The notes under the pieces are model-generated. The model was not told where the DNA came from. It searched no databases and worked only from the letters and a program-made list of their open reading frames with translations. Shown here piece after piece: positions 16,520-25,303 of a stretch of 64,000 nt of DNA. The DNA comes from an uncultured Prevotellaceae bacterium (GTDB taxonomy: Bacteria; Bacteroidota; Bacteroidia; Bacteroidales; Bacteroidaceae): NCBI GenBank assembly GCA_900318815.1, contig ONMA01000012.1, forward strand, positions 1-64,000, in the 5' to 3' direction. Both the position numbers and the translations under genes were made by a program. Numbering within the stretch: position 1 is the stretch's first letter; each line of letters opens with the position of its first letter.

Positions 16520-17152
16520 TCAGAAAAAGTAGGTTAGGCTAATATGCCATGCGTTCGTTTTAGTCTTGGCACTGCTCCAGGTGGTGTCTTTCAGCTCCGT
16601 CGACAGTTTGTCCCAGGTGAAGTCGGCGGCCTTGCCCACGGGCACGTTGTAATAGACGCCTGCTTCCAAGTGGTTTTCCAGATGTACGCCAAAACCGAAG
16701 TTGAAGCTAAGCATGGTGTTCTGCATCAGGAACTGGCGGTTGGTCATGTCCTCTTCATCTTTCCAGTGGAAGATGTCCTTACCGATGTTCATGCCTAATT
16801 GTGGGCCGGCACTGGCAAAGACGGTCACCACGTCGCCTATCTCCACGCCGAAGCGCAGGTTGGCGGGCACCTGTATGTACTTCTGCGTCACTTTCTGGTC
16901 GTCGACCTTCAGGCTGCGCCTGCTGTAAAGTGCCGAAATGTCGATGCCTAATCCTACGAGGGGCAGTGCAAACTCGATGGACGGGCCGAAGTAAAAGCCT
17001 ACGCGGTTCGACTCGCGCAGGTCCTCGGCATTGAAATTCATCTCTGTCAACTCAAAGCCGCCTCTGACACCCAGCATCACGCGACGGCCCGCATGTACTG
17101 TCGTCAGTCCTGTCAGCAGCAACAAGCACGTTAAGAGCATTGTTTTCCTCAT
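16520..17152 (-). CDS. PorT-like outer-membrane beta-barrel protein
   Basis: A signal peptide (MRKTMLLTCLLLLTGLTTVHA) and then alternating strands such as VMLGVRGGFELTEMNF, VGFYFGPSIEFALP and a terminal WHISLTYFF with the C-terminal aromatic usual for barrels. It belongs to the broad outer-membrane beta-barrel/PorT family. It lies between gldN and priA on the same strand, so a role at the outer membrane with the secretion genes is plausible but not proven. Confidence 0.75.
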   Translation of the reverse strand: MRKTMLLTCLLLLTGLTTVHAGRRVMLGVRGGFELTEMNFNAEDLRESNRVGFYFGPSIEFALPLVGLGIDISALYSRRSLKVDDQKVTQKYIQVPANLRFGVEIGDVVTVFASAGPQLGMNIGKDIFHWKDEEDMTNRQFLMQNTMLSFNFGFGVHLENHLEAGVYYNVPVGKAADFTWDKLSTELKDTTWSSAKTKTNAWHISLTYFF

Positions 17153-17190
17153 ATTATGCTTCCTCCAATATTTTGTTAGTGGCTATGAAA

Positions 17191-18357
17191 TCAATGTCGC
17201 TGTCGGCGCACGCTGAACGAGCCGCCCGATGATGCCGACGACTTGCTCTTCTTGGCACTGCTGCGCTCGGCCTTCTCCTTCCTGGACGATGACGACGTTC
17301 TCTCACGGTTCTTCTTGGCAGCCTTGAGAGCCTTCGGGTTGGCAGCGGCAATGCTGTCGAGTGAGTCGCGCTTCTCCTTGTCGCCGAAGATATTGTTGCG
17401 GAACGCCTCCAGCTCGGCCTCTATGCGTCGCTGCTCGGCCGAGTACTTGGCCGTGTCGTTGCCCGCAATCTGGGCGAGCGTCTTGCCCAGCATATTGTTG
17501 GTCTTGTAGATTTTCCCCTTGTACTTGTTCATGGTGAAGTAGTCGTCGAGGGTCATTGTGGCGGCATTGTTCTTGTCGCTGGTCATGATGCTCTGCCGGC
17601 TCAGGTAGGGCTCCACCTCACTGTACTTCACCCAGAAGAGCGGGTACTTGGCCGTCTCGCCGCCGAAGTCATCGTCGCGCAGCATCACGGGACAGAAGGC
17701 GATGGGCTTGATGTGGAAGGTGGCGTTGGCCTGGTCGTAGTAGGCACTCTCCTTGAGGTAGTACATCTTCACTTCGGCTGAGGGGATGTCGCTGTTGTCC
17801 ACGCGCAGCTTGCCGTCGTTCTCCTCGTAGAAGATATGGTAGTTGTCGAGCACCGTCTTCATGTCGACCTTCGACGAGGCTTCGAGTACCTCGTTGCCGT
17901 CGAGACGATACTCGTAGACGGGGATGTAGCCGCCAAGCGCCAGCTTGAAGACGTAGGTGAAGAGGTTCATCTGCTTGCCCACAGGCTCTGTGGGGTGGTA
18001 GAGTCCTGAGTTGTTCTCCTCTTCCAGGTCAATTTCGCGGTAGATGTCGCGCCGCCACACCACGTCCTCGGGCATGTCGACTGCTGTGGGGTACATGATG
18101 CGCATGCGCTGGGTCATCCCTCCCTGCTTCGTCTGCTGCTGTTGCTGCTGGGCTGTTTGGGGCGATTTCGCGTCCCCGTTCTTGGCCTGGACACGACGCT
18201 TGGCTGGCTGAGCCGAGCAAACGGAGAACAAGGTGCTCGACCCTTGGTCGCTTGCTGCCTCTGGGACGAAAGAATTGAGCATCGAGCATTGTAGGCAGAC
18301 GGCCACAACCATCCATCTCTTTATCCAGTTTTCGTTTATTCTCATTATCTGTTTCAT
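17191..18357 (-). CDS. gldN: Type IX secretion/gliding protein GldN (PorN)
   Basis: The start chosen is the ATG at 18357 (MKQIMRINENWIKRW) with a signal-like hydrophobic stretch. The reading frame stays open upstream to 18525, but that part is translated dispersed repeat. The central region (PEDVVWRRDIYREIDLEEEN) and the segment TLDDYFTMNKYKGKIYK are typical of GldN/PorN, which forms the periplasmic ring with GldK at the outer membrane. The C-terminus is a basic Ser/Lys-rich tail (about 345-388). It is the last por gene of the porP-K-L-M-N order. Confidence 0.9.
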   Translation of the reverse strand: MKQIMRINENWIKRWMVVAVCLQCSMLNSFVPEAASDQGSSTLFSVCSAQPAKRRVQAKNGDAKSPQTAQQQQQQTKQGGMTQRMRIMYPTAVDMPEDVVWRRDIYREIDLEEENNSGLYHPTEPVGKQMNLFTYVFKLALGGYIPVYEYRLDGNEVLEASSKVDMKTVLDNYHIFYEENDGKLRVDNSDIPSAEVKMYYLKESAYYDQANATFHIKPIAFCPVMLRDDDFGGETAKYPLFWVKYSEVEPYLSRQSIMTSDKNNAATMTLDDYFTMNKYKGKIYKTNNMLGKTLAQIAGNDTAKYSAEQRRIEAELEAFRNNIFGDKEKRDSLDSIAAANPKALKAAKKNRERTSSSSRKEKAERSSAKKSKSSASSGGSFSVRRQRH

Positions 18358-18383
18358 ATAGTAATCGTTAAAAATTAATTGGG

Positions 18384-18530
18384 ATAATTCGGGGGTACGA
18401 AGGTACGGAGGTACGGGGGTGCGAGAATAGTTTGCACGTCCAATTATCCGCGAAAAGTCTATCCTCGTACCTCCGTACCCTCGTACCTTCGTACCTCCGG
18501 AATCATACCATTTTATTTTTTGCATGTTAC
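18384..18530 (-). repeat. Dispersed hairpin element, copy 1 (upstream of gldN)
   Basis: The left arm has iterated GGTACGNAGG units and the right arm their complement, so the whole segment can fold into one long hairpin. A second copy lies at 31741-31896 upstream of cmk in the same orientation relative to the downstream gene, sharing the ends ACCATTTT and GCATGTTAC. Confidence 0.85.
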
Positions 18531-18557
18531 CTTTTATTATTAATGGTCAATGAGCAA

Positions 18558-20123
18558 TTATTTCACGATGATTTCCATGGCTCCCGGCAGCGTGCGCTCT
18601 ATGCCGTCGGGGCCGACGGCCTTGACACGCGAGATGTAGAAGCGGCGGTTGCGTGTCAGCTTGCGGAAGCTGTCCTTCTGCCGGGCCGAGAACTTGGCTC
18701 CTTCGCCCACCATGGGGATGGCATTGCCCATGTTGTCGTAGAACACGGTCTCGAAGGAGATGACACGGAAGGCAATGTCGAGGATGCCGTCGTCGATGGC
18801 GGCCCCGATGCCGTCAATGCCCATGAGTGCCTGCTTGGCCATGCCGCCGCCCTTGAAGCGGATGGGGTTGCCCTTTTCGTCCTGCATGTCGATGAAGGGA
18901 GTGGGGTCGGGGAGGGCACGCACACGGAAGGGAAAGGTGCCCATGGTCTGGGAGCGTCCTGTGTTGGTCGACGTGACGGTGATGACGGCATCCTGCCCAA
19001 TCTTCGAGGGACGTGCAATATACTTGCCCGGGCCTACGGGCTGTAGCGTTCCGTTGGTCATGGTGGCCTGCACCTTGTTGAGGGGCACGCCCGGCACAGA
19101 TACGCTGATGGGGTTGTTGTAGCCAGCATAGAGCATACGGGTGAGGTCGGCTGAGACCGTGGCACTTGGCTCCACCACGGTGTACTTCTGCTCGAAGTCG
19201 CGGCGTATCTTGTCGCCGTTGCCGTTGACGGTCTCTATATAGCCCTGCAGGGTGAAGTCGCCCGTGCGGCCGCAAATCAGTTCGTAGGTGTTGTCGCGCA
19301 GTTCCATCTTCTTCCCGCCTATGTAGATGTCGGGAATCTGCGTGGTGTCCACGGCGGCCATGACAATCTTGGCCGAGAACTTGTCGCCCTGCACGATGGT
19401 CTGCGAGTTGGGGATGACGAAAGCCTCGAGCAGGTTCACTCGGATGTCCTTCACGTCGATGTTCTGTACCAGCGTGTGCAGCACCTCTTTCTCGGCGTTG
19501 CGCACGTCGCCCTGCAGCTTCGACAGGATGGTCACGGCGGCAATGGCGGGCATGGCCTCAAACTGTGCTTCCTGCCAGTTCTTACCTTCCAGCCGGGCCT
19601 TGCGCGGCACCTCGGTGGTCAGGTCGCTGGCAATGCTTCGCTGCTTGGCCGTGTCGGGTATCATCTTCAGGATGCGGTTGCGGTAGCTGTCGATGGCCAG
19701 TTTCAGTGCCTCGCCGCGTCCGCGTCCTGGGGCCAGCATCACTTGGTTGGCTGCCTCCAGGTCTTCCTCGCCTATCAGGTTGTGCGGGTCGCCATTCTTG
19801 CCGTCGGCCTCGTGTGCAATGGCCAGCTTCAGCTCGGCAGCGAAGTTATAGAGCGAGTCGCTCATCTGCTTCACCTGTTGTGCCATGTCGTACCACTGCT
19901 TCACCTTCTGCGGGTTGGCCTTCATCTGCTGCTCAAAGGCTTCGTAGATGGCCATGTTGTCCTTGACGGCATTCTCCGTGGTGCGCCCGATGCTCTCGCC
20001 CACGATGCGGAAGCCATTGAGCACCTCGTTGGAGACGTTCAGGGCCAGCATAGCCATCAACACCACATACATGAGGTTGATCATCTTCTGGCGCGGCGAT
20101 ACGGGTCTTTTCTTAATTGCCAT
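18558..20123 (-). CDS. gldM: Type IX secretion motor protein GldM (PorM)
   Basis: The N-terminus (MAIKKRPVSPRQKMINLMYVVLMAMLALN) holds the single transmembrane helix of GldM, followed by the all-helical D1 domain and the beta-rich D2-D4 periplasmic domains. The 521-residue length is normal. GldM dimers span the periplasm and pass motor motion from GldL to the GldK-GldN ring. It follows gldL closely, with a heptamer repeat in the short gap. Confidence 0.95.
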   Translation of the reverse strand: MAIKKRPVSPRQKMINLMYVVLMAMLALNVSNEVLNGFRIVGESIGRTTENAVKDNMAIYEAFEQQMKANPQKVKQWYDMAQQVKQMSDSLYNFAAELKLAIAHEADGKNGDPHNLIGEEDLEAANQVMLAPGRGRGEALKLAIDSYRNRILKMIPDTAKQRSIASDLTTEVPRKARLEGKNWQEAQFEAMPAIAAVTILSKLQGDVRNAEKEVLHTLVQNIDVKDIRVNLLEAFVIPNSQTIVQGDKFSAKIVMAAVDTTQIPDIYIGGKKMELRDNTYELICGRTGDFTLQGYIETVNGNGDKIRRDFEQKYTVVEPSATVSADLTRMLYAGYNNPISVSVPGVPLNKVQATMTNGTLQPVGPGKYIARPSKIGQDAVITVTSTNTGRSQTMGTFPFRVRALPDPTPFIDMQDEKGNPIRFKGGGMAKQALMGIDGIGAAIDDGILDIAFRVISFETVFYDNMGNAIPMVGEGAKFSARQKDSFRKLTRNRRFYISRVKAVGPDGIERTLPGAMEIIVK

Positions 20124-20139
20124 AATTATTCACTCCAAG

Positions 20140-20180
20140 ATTCTTCACTCTTCACTCTTCACTCTTCACTCTTCACTTGC
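20140..20180. repeat. Heptamer array between gldL and gldM
   Basis: Several tandem copies of TTCACTC (AGTGAAG on the coding strand) span the end of gldL. The last gldL codons and its stop codon (V-K-S-E-E-stop) are made of the repeat. Confidence 0.85.
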
Positions 20181-21139
20181 GAAGCAGAAGGCATGTTCGT
20201 TGTCATGGCCTCAATCATGCGGGCGTAGATGCGATTCAGTTCGGCTATCTGTTCGGCCATCTTGCGCGTCTGGTCGTTAATCTGGTCGATGGTGCCAATC
20301 TGCTGGCTGGCGCCCTTCAGCTGCATCTCGTAGATCTTGCAGATGCCGGTGAGCGTGCGGTTCAGGTTCTCCATCTCCTCCGAGTCGCGCGACAGGCGTT
20401 CGCTCTGCTCGGCCACTTTATGCAGCATCTCGGTCAGGTTCTTCAGTTCGTCCACGTAGTTGTTGGTAGCGTCTTCCAGTTCGGGGTTCATCTTCGGCAG
20501 TTCCGGCATGCTCACGCCGCCCGACATGGCAGCTACCGACGTGGCCACGTTGGCAATACCCTCGGCATCGACGGGCGTCGTGCCCAGCTCGCCCGGCTGT
20601 GCCGTTGCTGCTGCACCGCCTTCGATGCTGCCGCCTTCGATGCTGCCGCCGCCAACGCCTCCACCGCCGACGAATCCTCCACCGCCAGCAATACCTCCAC
20701 CGCCCAGGATGATGGTGCCGCCTCCGCCTCCACCACCGCCGATGATGGTGGGGCTGCCGCCCTCTTCGCCTTCGCCCATCACGCCGCTGCCGCCGATGAT
20801 GGCTCCGCCGCCGATGACACCGCCGCCAACTACAGTCGGGGCTGTGCCTGCGTGGGTTTCCTCCTCGTCGAGTTGCACGTGGGTGGGCAGGTCTTTGCCG
20901 TCCTCAGTCTTGTCGAACGGGCGGTCGAAACCTGCGATGAAGAACACTAACACCTCGGTGCCCATGCCTAAGAACAGCCAGAAGTTGGCACCTGGCAGGT
21001 GGGTCAGCTTGAAGAGGGCACCAAGAATCACAATCGATGCGCCCCAGCTGTAGGCGTAGTTCATAAACGTCTGACCGGGTACGCTGTCGAGCCACTTCTG
21101 CAGACGATAGATAACGTTGAATTTACTGTATTTTGTCAT
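20159..21139 (-). CDS. gldL: Type IX secretion motor protein GldL (PorL) with glycine-rich insert
   Basis: Two N-terminal transmembrane helices (about 24-41 and 49-68, the second with the conserved Glu in GMGTEVLVFF) form the proton-driven stator-like motor with GldM. The C-terminal half is helical and cytoplasmic. Between them, about residues 105-180 are very rich in Gly (VVGGGVIGGGAIIGGSGVMG and similar), which is unusual for the family and makes the protein longer than many GldL. The reading frame ends inside a heptamer repeat. Confidence 0.93.
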   Translation of the reverse strand: MTKYSKFNVIYRLQKWLDSVPGQTFMNYAYSWGASIVILGALFKLTHLPGANFWLFLGMGTEVLVFFIAGFDRPFDKTEDGKDLPTHVQLDEEETHAGTAPTVVGGGVIGGGAIIGGSGVMGEGEEGGSPTIIGGGGGGGGTIILGGGGIAGGGGFVGGGGVGGGSIEGGSIEGGAAATAQPGELGTTPVDAEGIANVATSVAAMSGGVSMPELPKMNPELEDATNNYVDELKNLTEMLHKVAEQSERLSRDSEEMENLNRTLTGICKIYEMQLKGASQQIGTIDQINDQTRKMAEQIAELNRIYARMIEAMTTNMPSASQVKSEE

Positions 21140-21160
21140 TGTCTTTGGGGGCTTAGACGG

Positions 21161-22684
21161 TTATTTTTTACTTTTCTTTGCCGATGCTTTCGCGGGTTTG
21201 GCCTTCTCGCTTATGGTGTTGGCCAATGAGCGCACACATCGGAAACCGATATAGCTGCGAGGCTGGTTCTGGTACTCGCTGGAGCGCCATGCCGAGCGGA
21301 TGTAGCTCTCGGGGTCTTTCCACGAACCGCCGCGCACGCTTTTCTGCTTCAGACGGTAGGGGTCTTCTATGGCCGCGTTGTATTTCAGCTGCGGGTTCAC
21401 GTCGTTCATGGCCTCAATGCCGGCCTCGGTGTAGATGGTTGATGTCCATTCGGCTACGTTGCCTGCCATGTCGTAAAGACCGTTGGAGTTGGCCGAATAG
21501 ATGCCCACCTTTGAGGTGATGAGGTTGCCGTCCTTGGTGTAGTTGCCGTTGTCGGGCTTGAAGTTGGCATAGAAGCAGCCCTTGCCCGAAGCCACGTCCT
21601 CATTATCCCAGGGGAACTCGGTCTGGTCCTTGCCACGGGCGGCGTACTCCCACTCGGCCTCGGTGGGCAGTCGGTAGCGTTGCACGTAGCGGGCTGCCGG
21701 GCCGAGGCCCTTCAGCAGGTATTCTGTGCGCCAGGCGCAGAAGGCATTGGCCTGCTCCCAGGTGACACCCACTACGGGATATTCGTTGTATGCGGGGTTG
21801 GAGAAGTAGTTACGCATGTACACCTCGTTGTCGGCGTTGGGGAAGTCGTTCACCCAGCAGGTGGTGTCGGGATAGATATTAATAATATAGGTGTTGAGGA
21901 AGTCCCACGGGCCGGTGTACTCGCGGTTGATGGTTTCGCGGTGAATCTTGCCTTCCTCGTCGATGTAGGCGGTGTCTTTCGAGATGTAGACGGTCTCGGT
22001 GTAGATGGGCTTCTGCCGGTCTTTGTCCCACTCGTCGGTGTTCAGGTGTCGTTCCTCGGGGTCCACCCTGTAGCGGCGCATGGCGGCCTCGGTATAGTCG
22101 AAGACCTCATAGCGGAAGTTCATCTGCGAGGCATCGAGCATTTTCTCACCTGTGACGGGGTTGGTCACGTAGATGCTTTCCATGGCACGCAGTTCGTCCT
22201 CGTTGGGCTTGCGGGGTAGTGACTTCTTCCAGTTCAGGTGCGGCTTCACGGGATCGCCGTTCTTGTCTTCTTCAATCTTGTAGGTCTCGTCGCCGCCATA
22301 GTTGGGGTCGGCCAGGCGTTCTCGGATGATGCTGTCGCGCACGTAGTTCACGAACTGGCGGTACTCCGCGTTGGTAATCTCGGTGTCGTCCATCCAGAAA
22401 CCGTCTACCGAGATGTTGCGCGAGGGCGACTGCTTGCCCCACAGTGAGTCGGTCTGCGTGAGTCCCATCTCTAAGTGTCCGCGCTTGATGAGAACCATGC
22501 CGTAGGGGGCAGGCTCGGAAAATGCGCGTCCATTGGCTCCCGTAAGCTCGCCGCCGTCCTGCGAACTGGCCTTGCTGCCAAAGCAGGAGGTCAATAATGA
22601 TAAAAAGGCAAACAGGCAAAAGGGCAGTAGGACGCCTTTCACCTTGATTCCTCTTCGCCTGTTACTTTTCACATTCTGTTTCAT
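21161..22684 (-). CDS. gldK: Type IX secretion lipoprotein GldK (PorK)
   Basis: A lipoprotein signal ends at LLTSCFGS. The rest is a formylglycine-generating-enzyme-like (FGE-sulfatase) fold with GHLEMGLTQTDSLWG at the start, RLPTEAEWEYAARG in the middle and GGSWKDPESYIRSAWR plus GFRCVRS at the end. GldK forms the outer-membrane-anchored ring with GldN. The C-terminus is a basic tail (KAKPAKASAKKSKK). It is the second gene of the por operon. Confidence 0.95.
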   Translation of the reverse strand: MKQNVKSNRRRGIKVKGVLLPFCLFAFLSLLTSCFGSKASSQDGGELTGANGRAFSEPAPYGMVLIKRGHLEMGLTQTDSLWGKQSPSRNISVDGFWMDDTEITNAEYRQFVNYVRDSIIRERLADPNYGGDETYKIEEDKNGDPVKPHLNWKKSLPRKPNEDELRAMESIYVTNPVTGEKMLDASQMNFRYEVFDYTEAAMRRYRVDPEERHLNTDEWDKDRQKPIYTETVYISKDTAYIDEEGKIHRETINREYTGPWDFLNTYIINIYPDTTCWVNDFPNADNEVYMRNYFSNPAYNEYPVVGVTWEQANAFCAWRTEYLLKGLGPAARYVQRYRLPTEAEWEYAARGKDQTEFPWDNEDVASGKGCFYANFKPDNGNYTKDGNLITSKVGIYSANSNGLYDMAGNVAEWTSTIYTEAGIEAMNDVNPQLKYNAAIEDPYRLKQKSVRGGSWKDPESYIRSAWRSSEYQNQPRSYIGFRCVRSLANTISEKAKPAKASAKKSKK

Positions 22685-22709
22685 ATATGGTCTTTTTCTT
22701 TTTTTCCTT

Positions 22710-23648
22710 TTAGAGTATTCTTACGCTTTGATGACGGTTCCTGCCCTTCTTGAAGAGGTTCAGGTCCGTCTGGTAACCCACGCACAGCTCATGCGAACCA
22801 TTGCCTAAGCTGAGTGCCGTGGTGTATATTTCGTAACTGTAGCCCAGGCTGATGCCGTGAAACAGTCCGCCCAGCATAACGGTAATCGAGTTGGTGGGGC
22901 TGTAGCCCAGTCCGGCATACATCATTTTCTTGTCGTTGGTGTACTTCAGCCGTGCCCCCACGTCGGCCCGATAGCCCACGATGTCGGTACGTGCCAGCAG
23001 GGTGGGGTGTATAGTTAGAAACGGGTTTCTTAGCCGAATATTGCATCCTGCCGTTAAATAATATGTCTGCGACAGCTCTATTTGGTTGGTTTCGCCTAAG
23101 TCCACCGTGGGGGCGGTCAGGTGCTGCACCGAGGCTCCCACATACCACGACCGTTGCTGGTAGTACAGACCCACGCCTATGTCGAGGGCCGTTCCCGTCT
23201 GCTGGGAAGTCGTGAAGGCCGGGTCGTTGTCCACGTCGAGGTCCAGCTTGGAACCGTCGAAGTTCTCGCTCAGCATGCCCGGCTGCACGCCGATGGCCAG
23301 CCTCCCGCCGAAGAGCTTCATCTGCACGGCATATTGCAGGGCCAGTTTGCGGTGCGAGAACAGGCCTATCTCGTCGTTCAGGAACTGCGCCCCCACTCCG
23401 TGGTACACCCCTGCGAAGTAGAAGGGCAGGTCGGCTCCCGCATACATGGTGCGCGGGTTGTTCTCGAAGCCCGTCAGCGTCATATTGTAGGCAATAGCCA
23501 CATTTACCTTCTCCTGCTTGCCCACCGAGGCGGGATTAAACGACGGAGCCATCGCCCAGTAGTGGCTGAACGATGGATCATACTGCGCCTGTACCCCGAT
23601 GGCAGTTGCCCAGAGCAGTACGAACGTGCCTATAATACGCCTTAACAC
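22710..23648 (-). CDS. porP: Type IX secretion outer-membrane protein PorP/SprF
   Basis: PorP/SprF family barrel: after the signal peptide (TFVLLWATAIGVQAQ) comes YDPSFSHYWAMAPSFNPASVG, the conserved family start, and the ending shows barrel strands (GLGYSPTNSITVMLGG). I chose the GTG at 23648. The open frame upstream starts with a TTG inside a palindromic repeat and adds an unlikely 23 residues. First gene of porP-gldK-gldL-gldM-gldN. Confidence 0.9.
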   Translation of the reverse strand: MLRRIIGTFVLLWATAIGVQAQYDPSFSHYWAMAPSFNPASVGKQEKVNVAIAYNMTLTGFENNPRTMYAGADLPFYFAGVYHGVGAQFLNDEIGLFSHRKLALQYAVQMKLFGGRLAIGVQPGMLSENFDGSKLDLDVDNDPAFTTSQQTGTALDIGVGLYYQQRSWYVGASVQHLTAPTVDLGETNQIELSQTYYLTAGCNIRLRNPFLTIHPTLLARTDIVGYRADVGARLKYTNDKKMMYAGLGYSPTNSITVMLGGLFHGISLGYSYEIYTTALSLGNGSHELCVGYQTDLNLFKKGRNRHQSVRIL

Positions 23649-23707
23649 ATTCTTATAACGCAGTATTGCGCGTTTTATTATATTAATGTAGAAAAAAGTA
23701 TAAAGAA

Positions 23708-23810
23708 GCCTACCCAAGCCCTCCCAAAGGGAGGGATGTTTAGTTAGATGAGGTGAGTGGAGAAGCTTATCTATCTAAACACCCCTCCCTTTGGGAGGGC
23801 TTGGGTAGGC
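23708..23810. repeat. Inverted pair of CCCTCCC/GGGAGGG repeats
   Basis: Two copies (23708-23741 and 23777-23810) face each other across about 35 bp and can form a long cruciform or hairpin between pyrH and porP. It may also act as a transcription barrier between them. Confidence 0.85.
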
Positions 23811-23817
23811 CTTTCAT

Positions 23818-24528
23818 TCAATTATGCACCAGCGTTCCGATTTCCTCGCCGTCGATGACGCGCTTCAGGTTGCCCACCTGATCCATGTTGAACACGTAGA
23901 TAGGCAGGTTGTTGTCCTGGCACATGCAGATAGCGGTGAGATCCATCACCTTCAGGCCTCGGCTAAGCACCTCCTTGTAGGTGATGTCGTGGAACTTCGT
24001 GGCTGTGGGGTCCTTCTCGGGGTCGGCGGTGTAGACGCCGTCGACGCGAGTGCCCTTCAGCATCACGTCGGCCTCAATCTCTATGCCGCGCAGCGACGAG
24101 CCGGTGTCGGTGGTGAAGTAGGGCGAACCCGTTCCGGCCGAGAAGATGCACACGTAGCCGGCCTGCATCGCCTCGATGGCCTTCCACTTGGTGTAGAACT
24201 CGCCGATGGGCTCCATGCGGATGGCCGTCAGCACCTTGTTCTTCACTCCGATGGCCCCTAATGCCGACGACAGTGCTAAGGAGTTGATTACTGTGGCGCA
24301 CATGCCCATCTGGTCGCCCTTCACGCGGTCGAAGCCTTTCTGCGAGCCGCTCAGTCCGCGGAAGATGTTGCCGCCACCGATGACGATGCCTATCTCGACA
24401 CCCGTCTCGCTGATTTCCTTGATTTGCCGGGCATAGTCGCTCAGTCGCTCAGGGTCTATGCCGTAGCCCTGCTTGCCCATCAGGCTCTCGCCCGAGAGCT
24501 TCAGTAGTATTCTCTTGAATCTTGCCAT
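23818..24528 (-). CDS. pyrH: UMP kinase
   Basis: Hexameric bacterial UMP kinase of the amino-acid kinase fold. Motifs include KLSGESLMG near the N-terminus, GGGNIFRG and the C-terminal TADPEKDPTA and DLTAICMCQDNNLPI. It makes UDP from UMP. Length 236 is normal. It is followed downstream by the inverted repeat pair and porP. Confidence 0.97.
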   Translation of the reverse strand: MARFKRILLKLSGESLMGKQGYGIDPERLSDYARQIKEISETGVEIGIVIGGGNIFRGLSGSQKGFDRVKGDQMGMCATVINSLALSSALGAIGVKNKVLTAIRMEPIGEFYTKWKAIEAMQAGYVCIFSAGTGSPYFTTDTGSSLRGIEIEADVMLKGTRVDGVYTADPEKDPTATKFHDITYKEVLSRGLKVMDLTAICMCQDNNLPIYVFNMDQVGNLKRVIDGEEIGTLVHN

Positions 24529-24540
24529 AACTGTGAGTTT

Positions 24541-25266
24541 TTATAAAATAAAGGTTACTTCCTTGAATGCGAATTGGCAGGTGCCCCCGCCGCTGGCCTG
24601 TAGTGTCAGATGCCCGTCGTCGGTCACGTTCAGCAGCTGGCAGACCTCCTCCTTGCCGTCGTGGAACCGGTAGCGGTGGGTTTCGCCCAGGCGGTACAGG
24701 TGCTGGCGGTAGTTGGTACGTATGTCGTTCCATGCACCGGCCTTCACCATGTCCATGTACTTCCACGTGTTAGCCATGACCTTCTGTAGCACTTCCTGGC
24801 AATCCGTCTCATGCCCCAGTACCTGGAATAGCGAGACGGGATTGGGGGCATTGCTGTGGAACACCCGCTGGTTGATGTTCATGCCCGTGCCGATGATGCA
24901 CTCGTTGATATGCCCGCCCCGCAGGGTGGTCTCTATCAGCGTGCCGCATATCTTGCGGTCTTTCCAGTAAATGTCGTTGGGCCATTTAATCTTGATGTCC
25001 GTCAGATAGTCGTCGAGTGTTTCCTTCAGTGCCAGCGCATTGGCCATTGAGAGGATGAACTGACTGGCGGCAGGCACGCTTGTAGGGTGCAGCAGCACCG
25101 AGTACAGCAGGTTCTTTCCCCGCTCGCTCTCCCAGGTGTTGGTGCCGCAGCCACGTCCCGCCGTCTGGTAGTCGGTGTACACGCAAACATCCTCCTCGCT
25201 GCCCAGTTCGCGCAGGTAGCGGTTGGTTGAGTCAGTCTCGTCAATATGTATTATTTTGCATTTCAC
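24541..25266 (-). CDS. birA: Biotin--[acetyl-CoA-carboxylase] ligase
   Basis: Class I (single-domain) biotin protein ligase: DETDSTNRYL, the biotin loop AGRGCGTNTW and KWPNDI. It has no DNA-binding N-terminal domain, so it is not a repressor. The start chosen is GTG at 25266, the only one that keeps the N-terminal HIDETDSTN strand intact and lies after its promoter. The longer upstream frame would run through the tadA gene. This leaves 241 residues. It is transcribed divergently from tadA. Confidence 0.9.
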   Translation of the reverse strand: MKCKIIHIDETDSTNRYLRELGSEEDVCVYTDYQTAGRGCGTNTWESERGKNLLYSVLLHPTSVPAASQFILSMANALALKETLDDYLTDIKIKWPNDIYWKDRKICGTLIETTLRGGHINECIIGTGMNINQRVFHSNAPNPVSLFQVLGHETDCQEVLQKVMANTWKYMDMVKAGAWNDIRTNYRQHLYRLGETHRYRFHDGKEEVCQLLNVTDDGHLTLQASGGGTCQFAFKEVTFIL

Positions 25267-25269
25267 GTT

Positions 25270-25300
25270 GCAAAGATACGAATTTATTTTGTAACTTTGC
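25270..25300. promoter_or_regulatory. Back-to-back promoters for birA and tadA
   Basis: A minus-strand TATCTTTGC (25270-25278) lies 3 bp before the birA GTG. A plus-strand TAACTTTGC (25292-25300) lies 3 bp before the tadA ATG. Transcripts would start at or within a few bases of the start codons, so both mRNAs may be nearly leaderless. Confidence 0.6.
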
Positions 25301-25303
25301 ACC

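Noticed and set aside
18358..18525. 56-codon N-terminal extension of GldN
   Set aside because: The extension is translation of the dispersed hairpin repeat. A proper signal-like start lies at 18357.
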